Assembly (NCBI GenBank): GCA_013396525.1
Contig: VWYX01000758.1
Span: forward strand, 351,572 to 415,571
Direction: 5' to 3'
DNA from: Chaetorhynchus papuensis
Lineage: Eukaryota; Chordata; Aves; Passeriformes; Rhipiduridae
DNA: 64,000 bases
Shown here: positions 36,181 through 50,529 of the stretch, piece by piece
Numbering within the stretch: the stretch's first letter is position 1
How the letters are laid out: each line of letters starts with the position of its first letter
Made by a program: the position numbers and the translations under genes
The notes under the pieces: model-generated
What the model saw: only the letters and a program-made list of their open reading frames with translations
Databases searched by the model: none
Told to the model about the DNA's origin: nothing

Positions 36181-38608
36181 AGTATCCCATAGTACTTTTT
36201 TTCAAAATGGAAGGGAACTAATCTCACTGCTGGCCGAATTCCAGCTTTGAGTAATTACATTCTTCTGACAAATTTTCTTTGGCAGTTTCAATGGAATATA
36301 ATTAGTAAATGTAAATAGATGTAAATAGTGCTGTAAATTACACTTTGAGTGATTGTCAGAAGCAGAGGGGGAGAGTGAGGATGAAGGGGCAAAAAGAGCA
36401 GAGCTCCATTCTCAAGTATGGATGATGTTGTGGCCTTCTCTCTCATCAAACCACATGTCTCTGCCAAGACGGCTTGTTCAGGGCTACTGCAGCAGCAGAT
36501 GGCAAAATCCAGGATCATCGTTTGGATCATCACACAGATCATCCCCTTCACCTCAAGTACAATTCTGACATGATGGTGTTCAGTCATGTCCCACAGCTGT
36601 TTGTGAGCAGCTGCCGTGCTCCACCTCAGCTGTGCTTCTGCTTCAGCAGCAGGCAAACTGCTTCACACACTCTCAAGTGCAAAATGTGTGTATATGATAT
36701 TATTGTTTTCTATGAAATGCTTATCAGATTTGTGAATGATTTGTGAAACCTTCTGCTACCAACAGAAGAAGTGTCATATAAATGGAATTATATAATTATC
36801 CTTCACAGCTATTTTAATGTAGCTTCATGTACTAGTTTCACCTAGAGTGGAAATAGGGTCTTCCAAAAATAAAGTAAATGCATATATTTAACTTAATATA
36901 GTCAAGTAAATTTAAAATCAAAATCAACTATTTAAAGTAATGAAAATAGAATATAATGTATACCTATATTAGTACCTTATTATGTGTCAAATGTCTCATG
37001 TACGTCAACTGTTTCAAATACAAATAGATATAGCTACTGGGCTTAATCAGATCTTTCTGTCATATAGAAAATTTGAGGATTATTTTTCAGTAATTCACTT
37101 ATTTTTCTGTTTATTCAAAATTTGCATATAGAAAGTAGATAGCAGGAACTAGTAAAATGAAGGGAAAGTTAATTTTCTTAACAAAAGCTTATTGCACTAT
37201 TTAGCTATAATGGGAGAAACAGATGTTTCAGCTTTACAATACCATGTCTTACAAAACTTCCCTCTGAATGACTATTCGTGCTCTACATGTTTTGGACTGT
37301 GTATGGAGAGATCTGCTAACAGTCATGAGAAGCATTGCATACATTACTAAAGCCCACACTAAGATAATTAGTGCTAAAAAAAAGAATCAACAGGCCTTTT
37401 TTCCCTCTTTATAGTATTGATTTAGTGTGGGTGAAAAACGCCAGATTTTCAATCTTGAAGATTCATGTTCCACCACAGAGTGGGAGATGGAGCCAGCTTT
37501 TCCCAGTGTTCTGCCAATAAACGCTTAGATTTAACCACCTCAAGGGTAGGGAGGAAGAGCCAGGCTCTACAGTCTATGAACCCTGAGTGTCTCTGATGAA
37601 CCTGTGAACATGGAGAATGGGGAGCACACAAACTGGGACAAAGAATTCAAATTCTTAATCTTAGAACATCTATTATGTTCTAAGTTTGTGGCTGTACCTA
37701 CCCAAGTATTTTGTTGTTCAAAAATTCCTAAAATTGCTGTGGCCAACAGAAATTACCAGGAGTCATTACTGAAGTTGCAGTGCAGCAGAGAGGACTCTGG
37801 GCAGTGGTAGCAGCTATGGAAAAATTCTACAGTGAAAGGGGACTTTGAAGCTAATTTTGTATCTTACATGTGCATCTTCCAAATGGCAAACTCCGTTTTT
37901 TATTAAGGACTCTGCAGCCTTTTGCAAATTCTGTGATAGGGTACACACATCATTTAACTCTTTGTCTGGCAGTAACTTTACCTTCTGCAGATCTAAACAG
38001 TATAGTACAGATACAGGCACATAACCAGATGTGATTGTGCTTAGTCCCTCGAGATGCTGAAGTCAGGGCAGTTTAAGGTAGCAACTTATTTTTTTAGTAT
38101 CAAATGGCAGGCTAAGAACACACACATGAACAACTCTGAATACCCTGTGGGTAGGTGGCTACTTGGTAAGCCACCTTACAGCTTGATCCTTCTCCTGGGG
38201 AAGGATCTACTGTGGACATGCCTTGAAGAAAGTAACATGTCCTACTAGAATGCTTAATGCTTATTTTAATAATAGAGCAATCCAGGTTAGTTCAGGATGA
38301 CATTATTTTCTTTAGTGATTGTAAGGGTTGCTTTAAAACCACTTGCTTTCAGGCAAAGTGATAATCAGGCTAAGCACTGTAAGACTTCTATAATGGAAGG
38401 CCAACACATATTTTTTCATTCAGGCTGCAAGAATAAACCAAGCACAGCTGTTTTACTGAAAACAACCCACTGGTATTTAAGTAGATTAACAAAATTAACT
38501 GTGAAAATCCTCTGCTATGTGGAAGCCAATAACCTGTTGGCCACAAGGAGGCAGGGCAAGGATTCAGTAAATTAAAAGAAGCTGTTTTGATTTAAAATAA
38601 AACGAATT

Positions 38609-38625
38609 AAAAAAAAAAAAAAAAA
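38609..38625 (+). repeat. A17 homopolymer
   Basis: A run of 17 A. I see no retroposed sequence clearly attached to it. Confidence 0.85.
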
Positions 38626-40373
38626 GAGGACTATTACATTAGTTCAGACATGAAACTCTGAACTGAACTGCTAGGCAAGATAAAAAGCATTTTTCATCCA
38701 CAGTGTGTGGTTTCAGTACTGCTGTTTTATTCCAAGAGCAGCAAATCTTTATCTTTAAGATACCAAACAATAGCTGATCTGGAAGCAATTTTCTTCTTTT
38801 GAAGAAGCAGATCACACATATTTATTCAACATCACTTCTGTGTGATAGAGAAAAAACTCTCACAGTAAGCTTCGATAGCAGTAGTGGATTTACTAGCTCA
38901 GAGCAAGAAGCTGTACTGCCAGGTTCACAAGGTGTTGCTCCCAAGCTAACAAATCCTGCTTCTGGGCAGCTTTGGGAGCTCTGCCTTTCACTTCCTTGGC
39001 ACTTCTAATTCTGAGCAAGCAATTTGGGTTCTGTAGTGCCCTACCAAGAACTTTATGCAGAGTACAGTGATGTCTCCTTCCCCTATCTAGAAATTTAAGA
39101 CATTCCAAAACCAGCACTAACCCAATTCAAACTTCTAAATGACAAAGGGGCAAAAGAGGAAAATAAAACCAAGGTATCTCTATTTCGGAGTTATATAGAA
39201 AAAGATTATACTGAACAATGAAACAACGCTTTCCACAGTATCAGAATATCACAGTCCAAACCTATGAGTGATCTTCTGACTGAGATGAAGTGACTTTACT
39301 CTTAGCTCTGCTACTGCATGCTACTGACCTAGGTAATTTCAGCTCCCTGTGCCTCTGTTTCCTCATCCTTTAAGCAGTTGCCTTTCCTCTTTGTGAATCA
39401 GTATGAGGTCCATGGATAAAAAACATGCTACAAGAACTAGTTGTTATTAATGCAATTCAGATATGGAATGTACCAGATGGTAAAATCTCCAGGATTTTAA
39501 TGAACTATTGTAACAGAACATATGTAATATGACGTTATTATAACAGGCATTTAAATGTATAGTTAGTACATAGAACGTGACCTGCTCTGCTCTCAGTAAC
39601 TCCACTGGAATTATTTTGGATTTATGTCAGATAATACTAGGAACACAAAATAGCCCCATATGTGCAATGTGGTAAGGTTTTCATAGCAATGCTGTCTTAA
39701 CTATTGCCTGTCCTGTTTTTATCTTTTGCTGGGGGTATTGTATTTTGTGGTTTCACAGAGTATGTTTTCTGAACTTAGTTCTGAGCATGAAGCAAAACAG
39801 TACCCTAATGGCAAAGATTAAAATAAGCCTGACCAAGTATCTCTTACCAAGCATCATAAAACAGTCATCATGAAGCAGCAAGAACTTTTGGGGGGTTCCA
39901 CTATATTCTGTAAAAATTATGTCTTTAATCACCTTATGCTAGACTTGGTAAGTAATTCATGCTTTGTCAGAAGAATCAAACATTCAGTTTCAGACTGTGA
40001 GTAGTATCTCCATTCTCTCACAGTGTTTGAGTTCTGGACAAGATGAATTAAATGACAGGGCAAAGGTGAAAAAACAGGACTGCAGCTGAGGCCAGTGGCA
40101 TCACACACTATAGTCAGAGACAGGTACTTCAGTAAAAGAGGAACATGAGGATACCTTTAGTATGTATAATAATTCTAGCTCATCTACAATACAGACTATA
40201 AAACTCAGGTGAACTGACATTTAATATACGAGACACTGGAAGCAAGATATCAGTTTCACATCATAAATTTGCCTTTGTGCTAGTGCCCAAAGATTTGGCT
40301 GATTACTCACTGCTTTCCCCTAGTGCTTAAGCAGTCTTTTCCAAAGCAAGACAGTTAAACCACAAAAACGTAC

Positions 40374-40562
40374 CGTAGTGTCCACAGCCCTGACCTTCCC
40401 AGCAGGAACGTGCTTTGGAATGGGTTTGTCTCCTGATATCATCATGCAGCCTTCTGCTCCAAGAGTAACAATTACGAGCTTACACCCTCTTTCTAACAGC
40501 ATGCGTCCCACCTTTTCAGCATCTTCAAGGTTGCCAACTGGGATGCCCGTTAAAATTTCTGC
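40374..40562 (-). CDS. RBKS: RBKS penultimate coding exon
   Basis: This is a 189-nt, phase-0 exon of 63 residues between the acceptor TTCCAG and the donor GTACGT. It opens AEILTG, which completes the NxxE motif begun in the previous exon (NETE-AE) that helps position Mg2+ and phosphate. It contains LLERGCKLVIVTLGAEG, the nucleotide-binding core strand and TLGAEG turn of ribokinases. It ends KVRAVDTT, leading into GAGD of the last exon. The frame is intact and the length equals that of the mammalian exon. Confidence 0.97.
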
Positions 40563-43500
40563 CTGGAAAACAACCCACGCAAATGAAAATCATAATCTGA
40601 CAGCATTCATTTTTGGACAACAGTTGCATTTGAAAACAGTATTTAGTAGCTTTTTAAAATGTGTATTGTAGGATGATCATGAAAGCACTTCCTACGCTGA
40701 TATTCAGCTATCTTGCTCCTTGATTGAAATCAGTGTGTACTTCAGGCACAGCAGACTAACGGAGAGCAGCCTAGGCAGAGAGACACAGGAGGTGTGGGTT
40801 CTGTTCCAGCTTCTACAACTTACCTGGCATACAACCCTGAGTAAAATCACATTTTTCCCACATGCCTCAGTTTTTTCATCTGTGAAATGGACACAATGAC
40901 ACAGTCTTGGCAAAAGCATTTTGTGGTTTAATGTGAAAAAATGCTACAAGTCAACTTGGTCACTATTCTCGAGGGATATTTATCACCAAGTGAGAAACTT
41001 TTTAAACACTTCTTAAAATTTTCAGTGTTCAGCTAGAGGGACATCACAAGGGAAAATCTCTTCCAGGGAAAAAAAATTGCTCAATTTTGACCACTCTGTT
41101 CAATTTAATATCTATTTTTAGATGAGAATACCTAAAATTTATCTGAAGCCTTCTTTGGACAAAGACCCATTAAAAGATTATTATGTATTTGTGTTACGGC
41201 CATGTCCATATGCCTCTGTCAACGGTGCTGGCTCTGTACAAACACAGTTAAACTCTTCTTCTAACTGATGGTGAGGTTAAGTAAACTTCTCCCAGTTGGG
41301 TCTTAAAATTAATCTCTTCTAGTTCCACCGAACTAAGAGCAAAATTTCCCCAAAATCTGCAATGAAGACTTCAGAATCAAACAGCGTTTTCACCACTTCA
41401 TACATTTTCTTGATGGCATTGTATTGTCAAGAGTCATGTGCTTTTTCTCTTCTTTTTGGCAGGGAAGAGAACAAGAATGAAACAGGAAGAAAGGGAAGAG
41501 AAATTGTCTTTTCTCTGAAACAGTCTACCAGGCAGTACTCCTGCATAATACCGTATGCCTTCAGCTGCAAGTAAACAGACATATTGCATTTTGCTGTCTT
41601 TACTAAATTTTGTCCTGCTTGCCTGAGAAAAGGAAAGCCTTACTGTAGCTTGCATTACAAGGTTGCTACTGGATCTTGAAGAATGCAGTCAGAAGCATTT
41701 TCAGATAACTGCTTCATAGCTGAACATAACTTCCATACTCCTAGGGCTTATTTTCAGTGGAAAACTTTATTTGGAACCTATTCAGCAGCTACTCTCCTGA
41801 CCTTTGCTGCATGGGCAGCTCAGCTTCTTGGGAAACAGCTGCTGAAATATTTCAGACTACTTTCCTCTGCATGACTGATACGCGAATTCAGTGCTTGCAG
41901 TTCTTGATGTAATGAACTGTAAACCGTAGTGATTAAACAAGTGCTTGATGGAGCACAGGCCATGCCTGTAGTGAAGAGAGGGTGGGCAGACAGCTGGGGA
42001 CAGGAACTACTACAGCCATCGACAAGCAAACGCCCCCAGCTGTGAGTCAGCACCCGCTGCTCGCCGCTGTCATTTCCTGAGTTTCAGCCTGACCCAGGCC
42101 AGAGCAGCCACCCTTGGGCTCTGAAGGGCCACATTATGCCAACACACTCCCTAGAGTTTATAGTATCACTAGCAGAGCACTTACCGGTTTTAATTTTTAA
42201 ACCTACATGGCCGAGTTCTGCAGTTCCTACTTAGACAAATGCACAGATTATTTCAAGCACCGTTGATCTGATCACTATGAGGCACAGCCTGGTGTGGCAG
42301 GACTTGGTTGTTAAACTTGTGCACTGCAGGGGCAAGGCGTGGTCAACATGTACACGCAATTTAAAATTACTTTTTTTAACCACACTGATCCCAGACAAGA
42401 ATATAGTAAGCTTTAAATTATAAGAAGGCAACTAAATCTATCCAATTTTCTCTTTGGCATGTCACCATGCTGCTCTAAATTCTCTTGCAGTATAAACTAT
42501 TTAAGCATATTAAACATATTTCAGCATTTAAAAGGTTATAAAAGTATTTTCAAGTAAGAAAATTTGTTTTAAAAAGTATCTCACAAAACCTTTTGAATGT
42601 ATCTTCTTGCAAGGTTTCCAAGGAACCAATACAATAATAATGGTTTTGAAGTAACTACAGGTAGATGACATATAATATTAAAATCTATATGTACACTCTA
42701 TTCAAGTGTCTAAATATTCCATGTCTCTTCATGAGTTTTAAGATCTCTGGAGCAGGAACTGTGTATTCCTCTATTCAGAACACCTCGTACGCTGTGTTAC
42801 AAGAATAAAAATGCATTAACACAAATCCTTGAATGAAACAGGCAAACTGAATTTTCAGTGTACTTTATGAGGGGCTATAATTCAAACCTTCTACCTCTGT
42901 TACAAAGTCTCCAGGATGAAAGTGGGTTTGGTTTTGGTAAAGAAACAGTAAATCTAATATTGGTTTATTTACCTGGTACTTAGACTTCTGTAAGCTCAGG
43001 AGCAAGGTAAATCAGGTATTTAAATAGAATATTCTTCCTAATGAAATGCACATCCTGTATCCTTAGCATTAAGACAGTACTCCTCCTTGTGCTTCCTATG
43101 CCCCAAATCAACAGGATTTTTTGCTTGAGTAGTGAAAGAATTGTTTCGGGACCGATATAGGAAAAGTTTTGTAGAAATCTTTCTTTTCATCTTTACACTG
43201 CTTATACCAATAAACAAAATTATTTTGAACAGTCTCTATAAAAGTAGATCTTCAGCTGCTTCAAACCACTATCATCTAACTCATCTACAGCAGGATGGTA
43301 CAACTAAAAAACACTGGAACAAGCTGGAAGAACCATAAAAGCAGCAGAAGCCAGACAGATTCTGTGCCAATAATTAGAGATTGCAGTAAATGTCAACTGA
43401 TGTTAAATACTGTGGTGAGTTTTTAAGTTCCTCCCTTCAGTAGAATCTTATTTAAAAAACAAACTGTGGTACAATTGAGGGAAATAACTAATGGTTATGT

Positions 43501-44159
43501 AAAGAAAAAATTAAATAACAATACTAAAAGCCCATTGTGGACATTTGCCATAGTACTGTACAAAAGAACAGCAAATGAAGAATTTTATTTTTCTGCAGCT
43601 AGTCTCATAAAACTATTCAGTTAAATGGACCTATTAAAGCAAGACGACATTCCACACAACTGCTGTCAGAATAAACCTATGATGGATATTATATAATTAA
43701 TCTACAAACTATTTTCATGATTTTGTTTACAAGAGTGGTAGAAAAATTTAACTAAAGTTTTTAATTTCATTGATATGAAGGTTCTTGGCCATAATCCTCA
43801 CTAATCTTAGTTAAGTCTCCATCTCTCTTTAGACTGTGGAGTCTAGTCATGGTAGGATGACACAAACCAGAGCTGCTGCAGAAAAGAAAATGGCCCTGCT
43901 TTTCCCCTGCCACTCCTGTCCACATGGCCCATTCTCTTGTGCCAGAACAGCCATTTGTGTGGCCTGGAAACAAACTGGATTGCAAGGCAGATCTGTGTTA
44001 AAATGAACACCACCCCCAGTCCCACATTACCCCCAAAAGTCAATCCAAAACAATTAACTTCTTTCAACAGCAACAGTAATTTACACTGGCTAAAACTGAG
44101 AATGATCCTAGCATATGAACATTTGCCAGTTGTTCCTAGCTGTGGTATATTTGGGGCAG

Positions 44160-44712
44160 CCACCTCCAGGGAGATGTTCTGCATCCTCTGCTTGGCACTT
44201 GCAAGACCAAATCTGCAGCACTGTATCTAATTTTGGGATCTCTGGCACAAGTAAGACACTGACCTACCACAGCACACTGCAGTCGAAGGCCATCAAGACA
44301 GTCAGAGGACCAGAGACCAGGGCATACAAGAGAAGGCTGGGAGAAGCAGGCTCATTCAGCCTTAAGAACTCCTGGCTAAGGGAAATCTAATTGCTGTCTA
44401 GGGCAATTTAGTAGGTGGGTATAGAGAGGATGAAGCCAGAGACTCCTTGAAGGTGCACAGGGATAGGGCTAGAGACAACAAGCACAAACTAGAACATGGG
44501 AAATTCCAATATTAGGACAAGCTTTTTCACCACAAGGGTGATGAAGCAGTGGAACACGTGCCCAGAGGTCACACAGTCTCCAACCTTGGGAGATTCAGAA
44601 CTTGACTGGACAAAGCCCTGAGCAATCCATCCTAAACTGGACAGGCTTCACCAGGGTGTTGGACTAGTTGAACATCCAGAGGTCCGTTCCTAACGTCCAC
44701 AATCCTCTGATC
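44160..44712 (+). mobile_element. Degraded CR1 fragment, sense
   Basis: The order of blocks follows a CR1 3' region: 'ctgtatctaattttgggatc', then 'ggccatcaagacagtcagag', then 'ccaatattaggacaagcttt', then 'cactggaacacgtgcccaga'-type sequence, and finally 'gttggactagttgaacatcc'. Substitutions and small indels are many, so the copy is old. It is antisense to RBKS and has no coding capacity. Confidence 0.8.
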
Positions 44713-47626
44713 CTCAGCAAATATAAACTGGTGAAATAATAAGAAGTCTTAATTCTTTGGGGAGCAATCTATCATTTGGATGGGTTATGTGCACCTAGTA
44801 CAATAACAACTTTGTAAATGTTGCCAGGTACTGCTGGAAGAGAACTAAGAACAGAGAAACTGTCCCAGTTTTAAGGCTAATGCATCTAAAACTACATATG
44901 ATGATTTAAAATACTTTTAATTTCAAGTATTTAAATACAGTAAGTCACTTGCTACAAACTTGGCCTGTACCTTAGGAGATTTCTTTTGAAAATGACAAAA
45001 CAAGAACTCAATCTCATTAATTCTAACACATGTGAACAGTCCCCAAGAAGCAGTGCAACAGATTTAGTGTATAAGAAATTGCAAGGTCAGGCCACAAGCC
45101 AAGCTAGTTCCAGTTGTTTCAAATTATAAAGTTTTTACATACATACAGGCAGAAATACTTATCGTGCTAGAATAATTAAAAACTGATTGAAATGAATTGG
45201 CCTGAAGCTATTCATTTCCCTCCCAAAAGTAACATCTTTCATTTTAGACTAAATATGGGAAAATTCATAGTTTCCAGCAACTGATAAAACGGGGTTTAGA
45301 ACAAAGATGGAAATAAAATAGACTGTGAATTGCTGGCAACTTCTATGTAATGGCAGAATAGTAGCTTTCCATTACTTAAAACACAAAAGGCAAATTCAAG
45401 AGATGTTCTGAAATATTTTACTTCTAAAGGACCTGGTTTTGTTTTGATCCCTAGAAATATCAATTATATTTTCTTAAGAAAAATTATCCTTAGTATTAAT
45501 CTCTCTGTATTTATAAGCAGTGTCTTAAATGTCCTCATCCCAGACTACAGATAAAGTTTTATAAACTTGATATTCTCTGAATCTTGCAAAAGGCAATAAT
45601 GTCTCTTGATTCTGGACATACTAACAAATATTTATTCCAAAAAATGATCTATCCTCTGTTAATAGACAGTAACACTTAAAAGGAAACAGTAAGAATGTAT
45701 CTATTTTTCTGTGTTATTTTTATATATCTTACAGTTTTATTTAACAAAATTAGCAATTAACTTGTACTGCATTCTGCTAGCATTTAATTAAATCTTTGCA
45801 TAGCCTTCTTTAGATCAGAAATCTGATACCCATTTTACATTAGGGAGAAAGTAGTTCCCAATTTTGCATTAAAAATAGCTTGTCAAACTTAATCATTTGC
45901 TGTAACCATTCAGGGGTTTTTCTTCTTCTGAAGGGCTCCTCAGTATTCTTTGAACAGAGAAGCAGCTGTTCTTCAAAACATTTGGGATCAAACTGAAATT
46001 GCTGATGTGCAATATGTTTTGGTTCCTAACCTGCAGGGCTGTGTAACTGCATGCACACGCTAAGAAAGAAAAACAACACATGAACTGTATTGACATTGTG
46101 GTTATGCCTAGAGCCATCTGCAGCAAGGAGTCACACAAATACGTGGGAAAAAAAATGGTGAGTATTCCAAAGAGCTGGTCCTGTACAGGGTTGTCTCCTT
46201 TTCAACATTTATAGATGACTGAAAAGAACAACCATTAGTTTTCACCAGGATGACACTGGATACATTTCTTTTTCATTAGAAGAATTAAGGGAATGGAGAA
46301 CTAGCACATTCCTGCACAAACCTCAGGGATTAGGCTGTGCTGCATCTGGGAATTAACAAACTAGTCTCAACAAGTTTGATCTTTCTGGGAAAAGATAAAA
46401 CTGAACTACAGGCTAAGCAAAGAAAGAACTGATAACCTTGCAAGATTTGTTCTGACTTCTTTTGTTCATGAACCACATAAAAAGAAAGTAATGTCAGACA
46501 TAAAAACCCCTGTTATTGCAACAAGCAAGAGTGAAAAGAACAGCTTGTGAAGAGCCTTCTAGACAAACTAATGGTAGATATTCACTGATAGTGTAATTTT
46601 GTTTGCTTCTCTCTAGCGCGTAAATCCATAAGAACAAGCTGTGCTGTTATACCAGATACTATGTGTGGCTTCATTAAATCCTAAGGCATTTAATAAAGAA
46701 TGGAATATAGAGTGTTGATGTTATATTTGATATTTGCATGTTTGAGAGCCAACATCCCATGGCTGACACTATAGCTGACATCTTTAAACTTCTATTCTGT
46801 GACAAAGGCATTGCATATCAAGACCCCGAGCTTTAGAGCCGTAAATAACAGAAACTTCTGACTCAGTAATAATTCAGCTTATCACAAGGACTATCCCCTT
46901 TCTCTCATCTTTAATAATACAAACACTTCACACAGTCTATGAGACGTCTTAAACTATATGGCTGGTGTTCTGTTTGACAGCCAACATAATTTTCTGTTAC
47001 AAACATACTATTCATATATTGTCCGTAAACCACAGGATTTTAAGATTAAAAGTATTTCTTGGTGAACAAGAAAGAGAGGGACATTATGATAAAACTGTGA
47101 TAAATACTTGTAAAGGTAAATTACTAAGAAAGGCAAACCAAGTAATAAGAAAAAACCTGTGTAAATTTAACCTTGTCTTAGAAAACACATCTATGTTACA
47201 GAGAATGTTTTAGAAGCAGTTGAACTGGGTAGCTCTAAAGAATTCATCTTCAAACCCAAGGTGATTTATTAACTATTTAAAAGACTTAGTAAAGATGAAG
47301 CAGAAATACACTTTTTTTCCCCTGGAAGTAGCTAAAATACCAGATAAAAAATAAAAGAGTCCAGAAAGGGTAAAGCTGGAACATAAATAGGATTTTGGCT
47401 AGAAGGAAGACATTTGAGACTTAGAAATACCAACTAGGAGAGGCAATGGAGCTGGAAGAGAATGTCTCAGGAAGGCAGTTGTAAGCAGGACATTCAATAA
47501 ATTTGGCCATTAAGAATAGTAATTTTTAAAAATCCAAAAGAATGACCATAGTGGCTTAGAGAAAAAGTCCATCTTCTCCAAATGCTCTTTTCTAACTGTG
47601 ACTGTTAGTAAATACTGAGGGAAATT

Positions 47627-47644
47627 AAAAAAAAAAAAAAAAAA
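47627..47644 (+). repeat. A18 homopolymer
   Basis: A run of 18 A with no clear retroposon body beside it. Confidence 0.85.
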
Positions 47645-50153
47645 GGATAAAAAGATCTTTTCCCAGTAGATGTTCAGGATCACCGACGTCTTATATACTT
47701 CCTGATTTAAGATGATGATGGAGATGCATATGTAGTTGGTTGAATGGATAAAGTTTAAAAAATTAGAATTATCTTTAAGATTTGTAGAATTAACTTGTTG
47801 CTTTTAAGTGCCATACAGAGATGTGACTGCTAACCTTTATTGGGTATGTAAACATTTATCTGTATATCAAACTTCTGAAGTGTATTCATTACAGAGATCT
47901 GAAATTAAAGAAAGTCATGAAAGAAAACAGAAAACAGATGGTATATGAACATACAACAATTACTAAAAAAACTACTTTCAAACCTGTGACATAAGCAAAA
48001 CAAATGCTTGATTTTTCCTTTTTTTCTCAGCAAAAAGAAAGGAACAATGGTAATAGTTCATCCCTGAAAATCAATTAAATACAAATCATACACACAGAGA
48101 GAACGAAATCAAACAAAATTGAATATTACATTTGCACTACCAATCTACTTCATTGCAAAGTTTCAAAAGGTTGTTTTTAAACACAAAGGTATTTATCTGC
48201 CATTGTTGTTCTCAGAATATGCTGTAGGAGTCCTACACTTGGATTTATGCTCCCATGATATGGCTGGCAGGAACTTCCATATGTCCAGCATTTCCTTAAA
48301 CTCAGAAGAGATGAGCCTCCTCAACAGCAGAGAGCATATTTCTGTGCCTGACCTTGCACAGAGTGATCCTAGCTATCTTCACATGGTAATTAGTTTTTAA
48401 AAGAAAATAGCAGAAAAGAATGCAAACTGTACCCCCAGCTCTGCAGGAAAAGGTAGATGAGTGAGCAGGGATCTATTATAATTATACACCTGTATTTCTT
48501 GTTCTCTAAATACAAGTAATTTTCTTTTCTCCATGTGGTGGCAATAATAATACCCCTGGCTCCAGCAAGCCACACTTCTCAAAGAATGCCTCTTTTGAGA
48601 CTGTCCCCTAGCAATAAAATACAACAAAAGGAAAACTTTAACATGTGTGATACAAAGAAAGAAAAGTCAGGAATAGACAAGTAATGAAAAACAAAGTTTT
48701 GTTTCTAACATATGGGGAATAAGTTTTTGCAGGGGAAAAAATTAACAAGTGGCATTATGAAAAAAGCAAACAACGCGTGACATTTACTAAATAGTGGGAG
48801 AGTATGGATGTTCTCAGCCCAAAACGTGAGCCATTATACCATTTAGCCAATCCAGAGGCATAGTCCAGGCATAAGAGCTGTCTGACACCATTAAGAAAAC
48901 ATGGTATTGGTGTTCTGCGAGTCCCCTGAACAAGAATAAATAGTTTGCCTTAGCATTCTCTTCACCACAAATAATTGAATTCTGATATCTGTTGGGCAGT
49001 GTCTGAGCCACAAATTGTATCACTGCCAGTTATCCTGGAAACCCTGGCTTCCAGAGACCTGAAGTGCCATGGCATCTCCCACCTTGCTATTTTTCTAATT
49101 CCCGAATTCTCGGGAGTATATGAACTTGGCAGACACACAACAAAACATCCCAGAATAAAATTTAGATGTCCTTTTGGGTTACTTAGGCTGACCCTTAAAT
49201 GCTAGAAGACTCACAGACTGAGAACTTCTGATACAGTTTGTGATGGAGTTTTCAGACATTTCAAAAGAGGGTAATTGAGTCTTCAAAAATTTACACTGAC
49301 AGACATTGTCATCAGACAAAATATGCTACAAGTAAGCAGGGCCATGCTGTTCTCTTAGCTCTTCCCCCTCCTCTCCACCCAAAGGGATTATGTTCATTGC
49401 AGAAATCATGTTTCTTAGACATAACTTTAACTCTGATCAAGGCATGGTTCCTATCCACTAGGTTACTTCTCCCACATTCCTGTTTATATAAAGAGAGGGT
49501 GAGGGGAAGGAACTCAGCATGCCTAATGCTAATAAATAGCAAATTTAAACAAAGGTCTTATCAGATGAGGTTAATTTGTCTCTTGTGACAAAACCCATTT
49601 CCTGTGGGAGAAATAACACTTGAATTAGAAAAGAGAGGGAAAGGAGGGGGAAAAAAAGAAAAAAGGAAAACATACAGTTGAAGGCCAGAGAAGATTCACT
49701 GAAAATAGATCTGACAGGAAGAGGCATATGAAGCTACTATTTACCATCAAGTGCAGCAAGCGTGCATCACCTCCTGGCAAGAGTTTAAAACTGTCAGAAC
49801 ACTATGGCTAATGCATTCCTGCTAATCATATCAAGGGACTGCAGAACAAGGACAAGGAACTATTTTAATATTTACCACTCAGTGATAACATTTAACAAGT
49901 GTCCTTTTATGGATGTGTTTTGCTGATCTACTTGTAAGGAAGGCTGGACCCAACTTTCCAGCTGCAAACAGCTAATTTAATTTCAAGTGCAAGCTAAAGT
50001 TATTTTAGAATACTCCTCTTTGCTGCTTAGGTCAGGAATCAAACCTGTCACCTACAAAAGTTCTATGTAAGAGGAGCATGGTTCAATTTTCCTGCTCCCT
50101 ATGCTGCATTTCTGAGAAGAGTATCCTTCTTTAACATGACATATGACCATTAC

Positions 50154-50245
50154 CTCAGTTTCATTGCAGCAGAAGATATCAGAATAGGTATAAAACTGTG
50201 GATCTAGGTCAGCAAGGGCTGGAGCTGGATTAAACAAAGTCTTTA
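50154..50245 (-). CDS. RBKS: RBKS coding exon with NPAPA and NETE motifs
   Basis: The 92-nt exon begins with two bases that complete a Val codon, then reads KTLFNPAPALADLDPQFY and on to DIFCCNETE, ending at the donor GTAATG. FNPAPA is the strand-turn that precedes the catalytic cleft in ribokinases. N-x-x-E, formed across the junction with the next exon, is the metal/phosphate motif of the PfkB family. The acceptor is preceded by an unusually long T/C tract. No defects are seen. Confidence 0.97.
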
Positions 50246-50512
50246 CTGGAAAAAAAAAAAGAAAAAGAAAGTCTAAGTCTGTAGTGTTTTAGATTCAGAA
50301 ACCATCACTTGAAAGACCATTGTGTTTCAATCACAGACCCCAATGTTTATTATTAACACACAAATGACTCTCAGTTTCTGTATCCTCATCTTACACAACT
50401 GCTAAAAGCTTTGTTTATTATATTAAAGTTCCATTCTAATTCACATGCAGACCTGTCATGATGGGAACATGAGAAAAGAGTAACAGAAAAAACCCCAAGA
50501 AATCATCAAATT

Positions 50513-50529
50513 AAAAAAAAAAAAAAAAA
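50513..50529 (+). repeat. A17 homopolymer
   Basis: A run of 17 A about 270 bp from the RBKS exon at 50,245. Confidence 0.85.

Larger units (their letters stand above)
20055..40373 (-). other. RBKS: RBKS intron between the last two coding exons (about 20.3 kb)
   Basis: This is the longest intron in the window. The donor GTACGT is at 40,373 and the acceptor TAG ends at 20,055. It contains a solo LTR (24,680-25,774), a purine tract (33,672-33,930), a GC-richer block (35,800-36,180), a 10-bp-arm hairpin near 37.67 kb and an A17 run near 38.61 kb. I recognised no nested gene or processed pseudogene. Short open frames are on both strands and unrelated to known families. Confidence 0.8.
40563..50153 (-). 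other. RBKS: RBKS intron (about 9.6 kb)
   Basis: The donor GTAATG is at 50,153 and the acceptor TTCCAG ends at 40,563. It contains one degraded CR1 (about 44.16-44.71 kb) and an A18 run at 47,627-47,644. The remainder is AT-rich, with no recognisable exon, RNA gene or pseudogene. Confidence 0.8.

Noticed and set aside
37660..37684. 10-bp inverted repeat (CTTAGAACAT) with 5-nt loop
   Set aside because: Arms this short are expected about once by chance in 64 kb when several loop sizes are allowed. Not reported as a feature.
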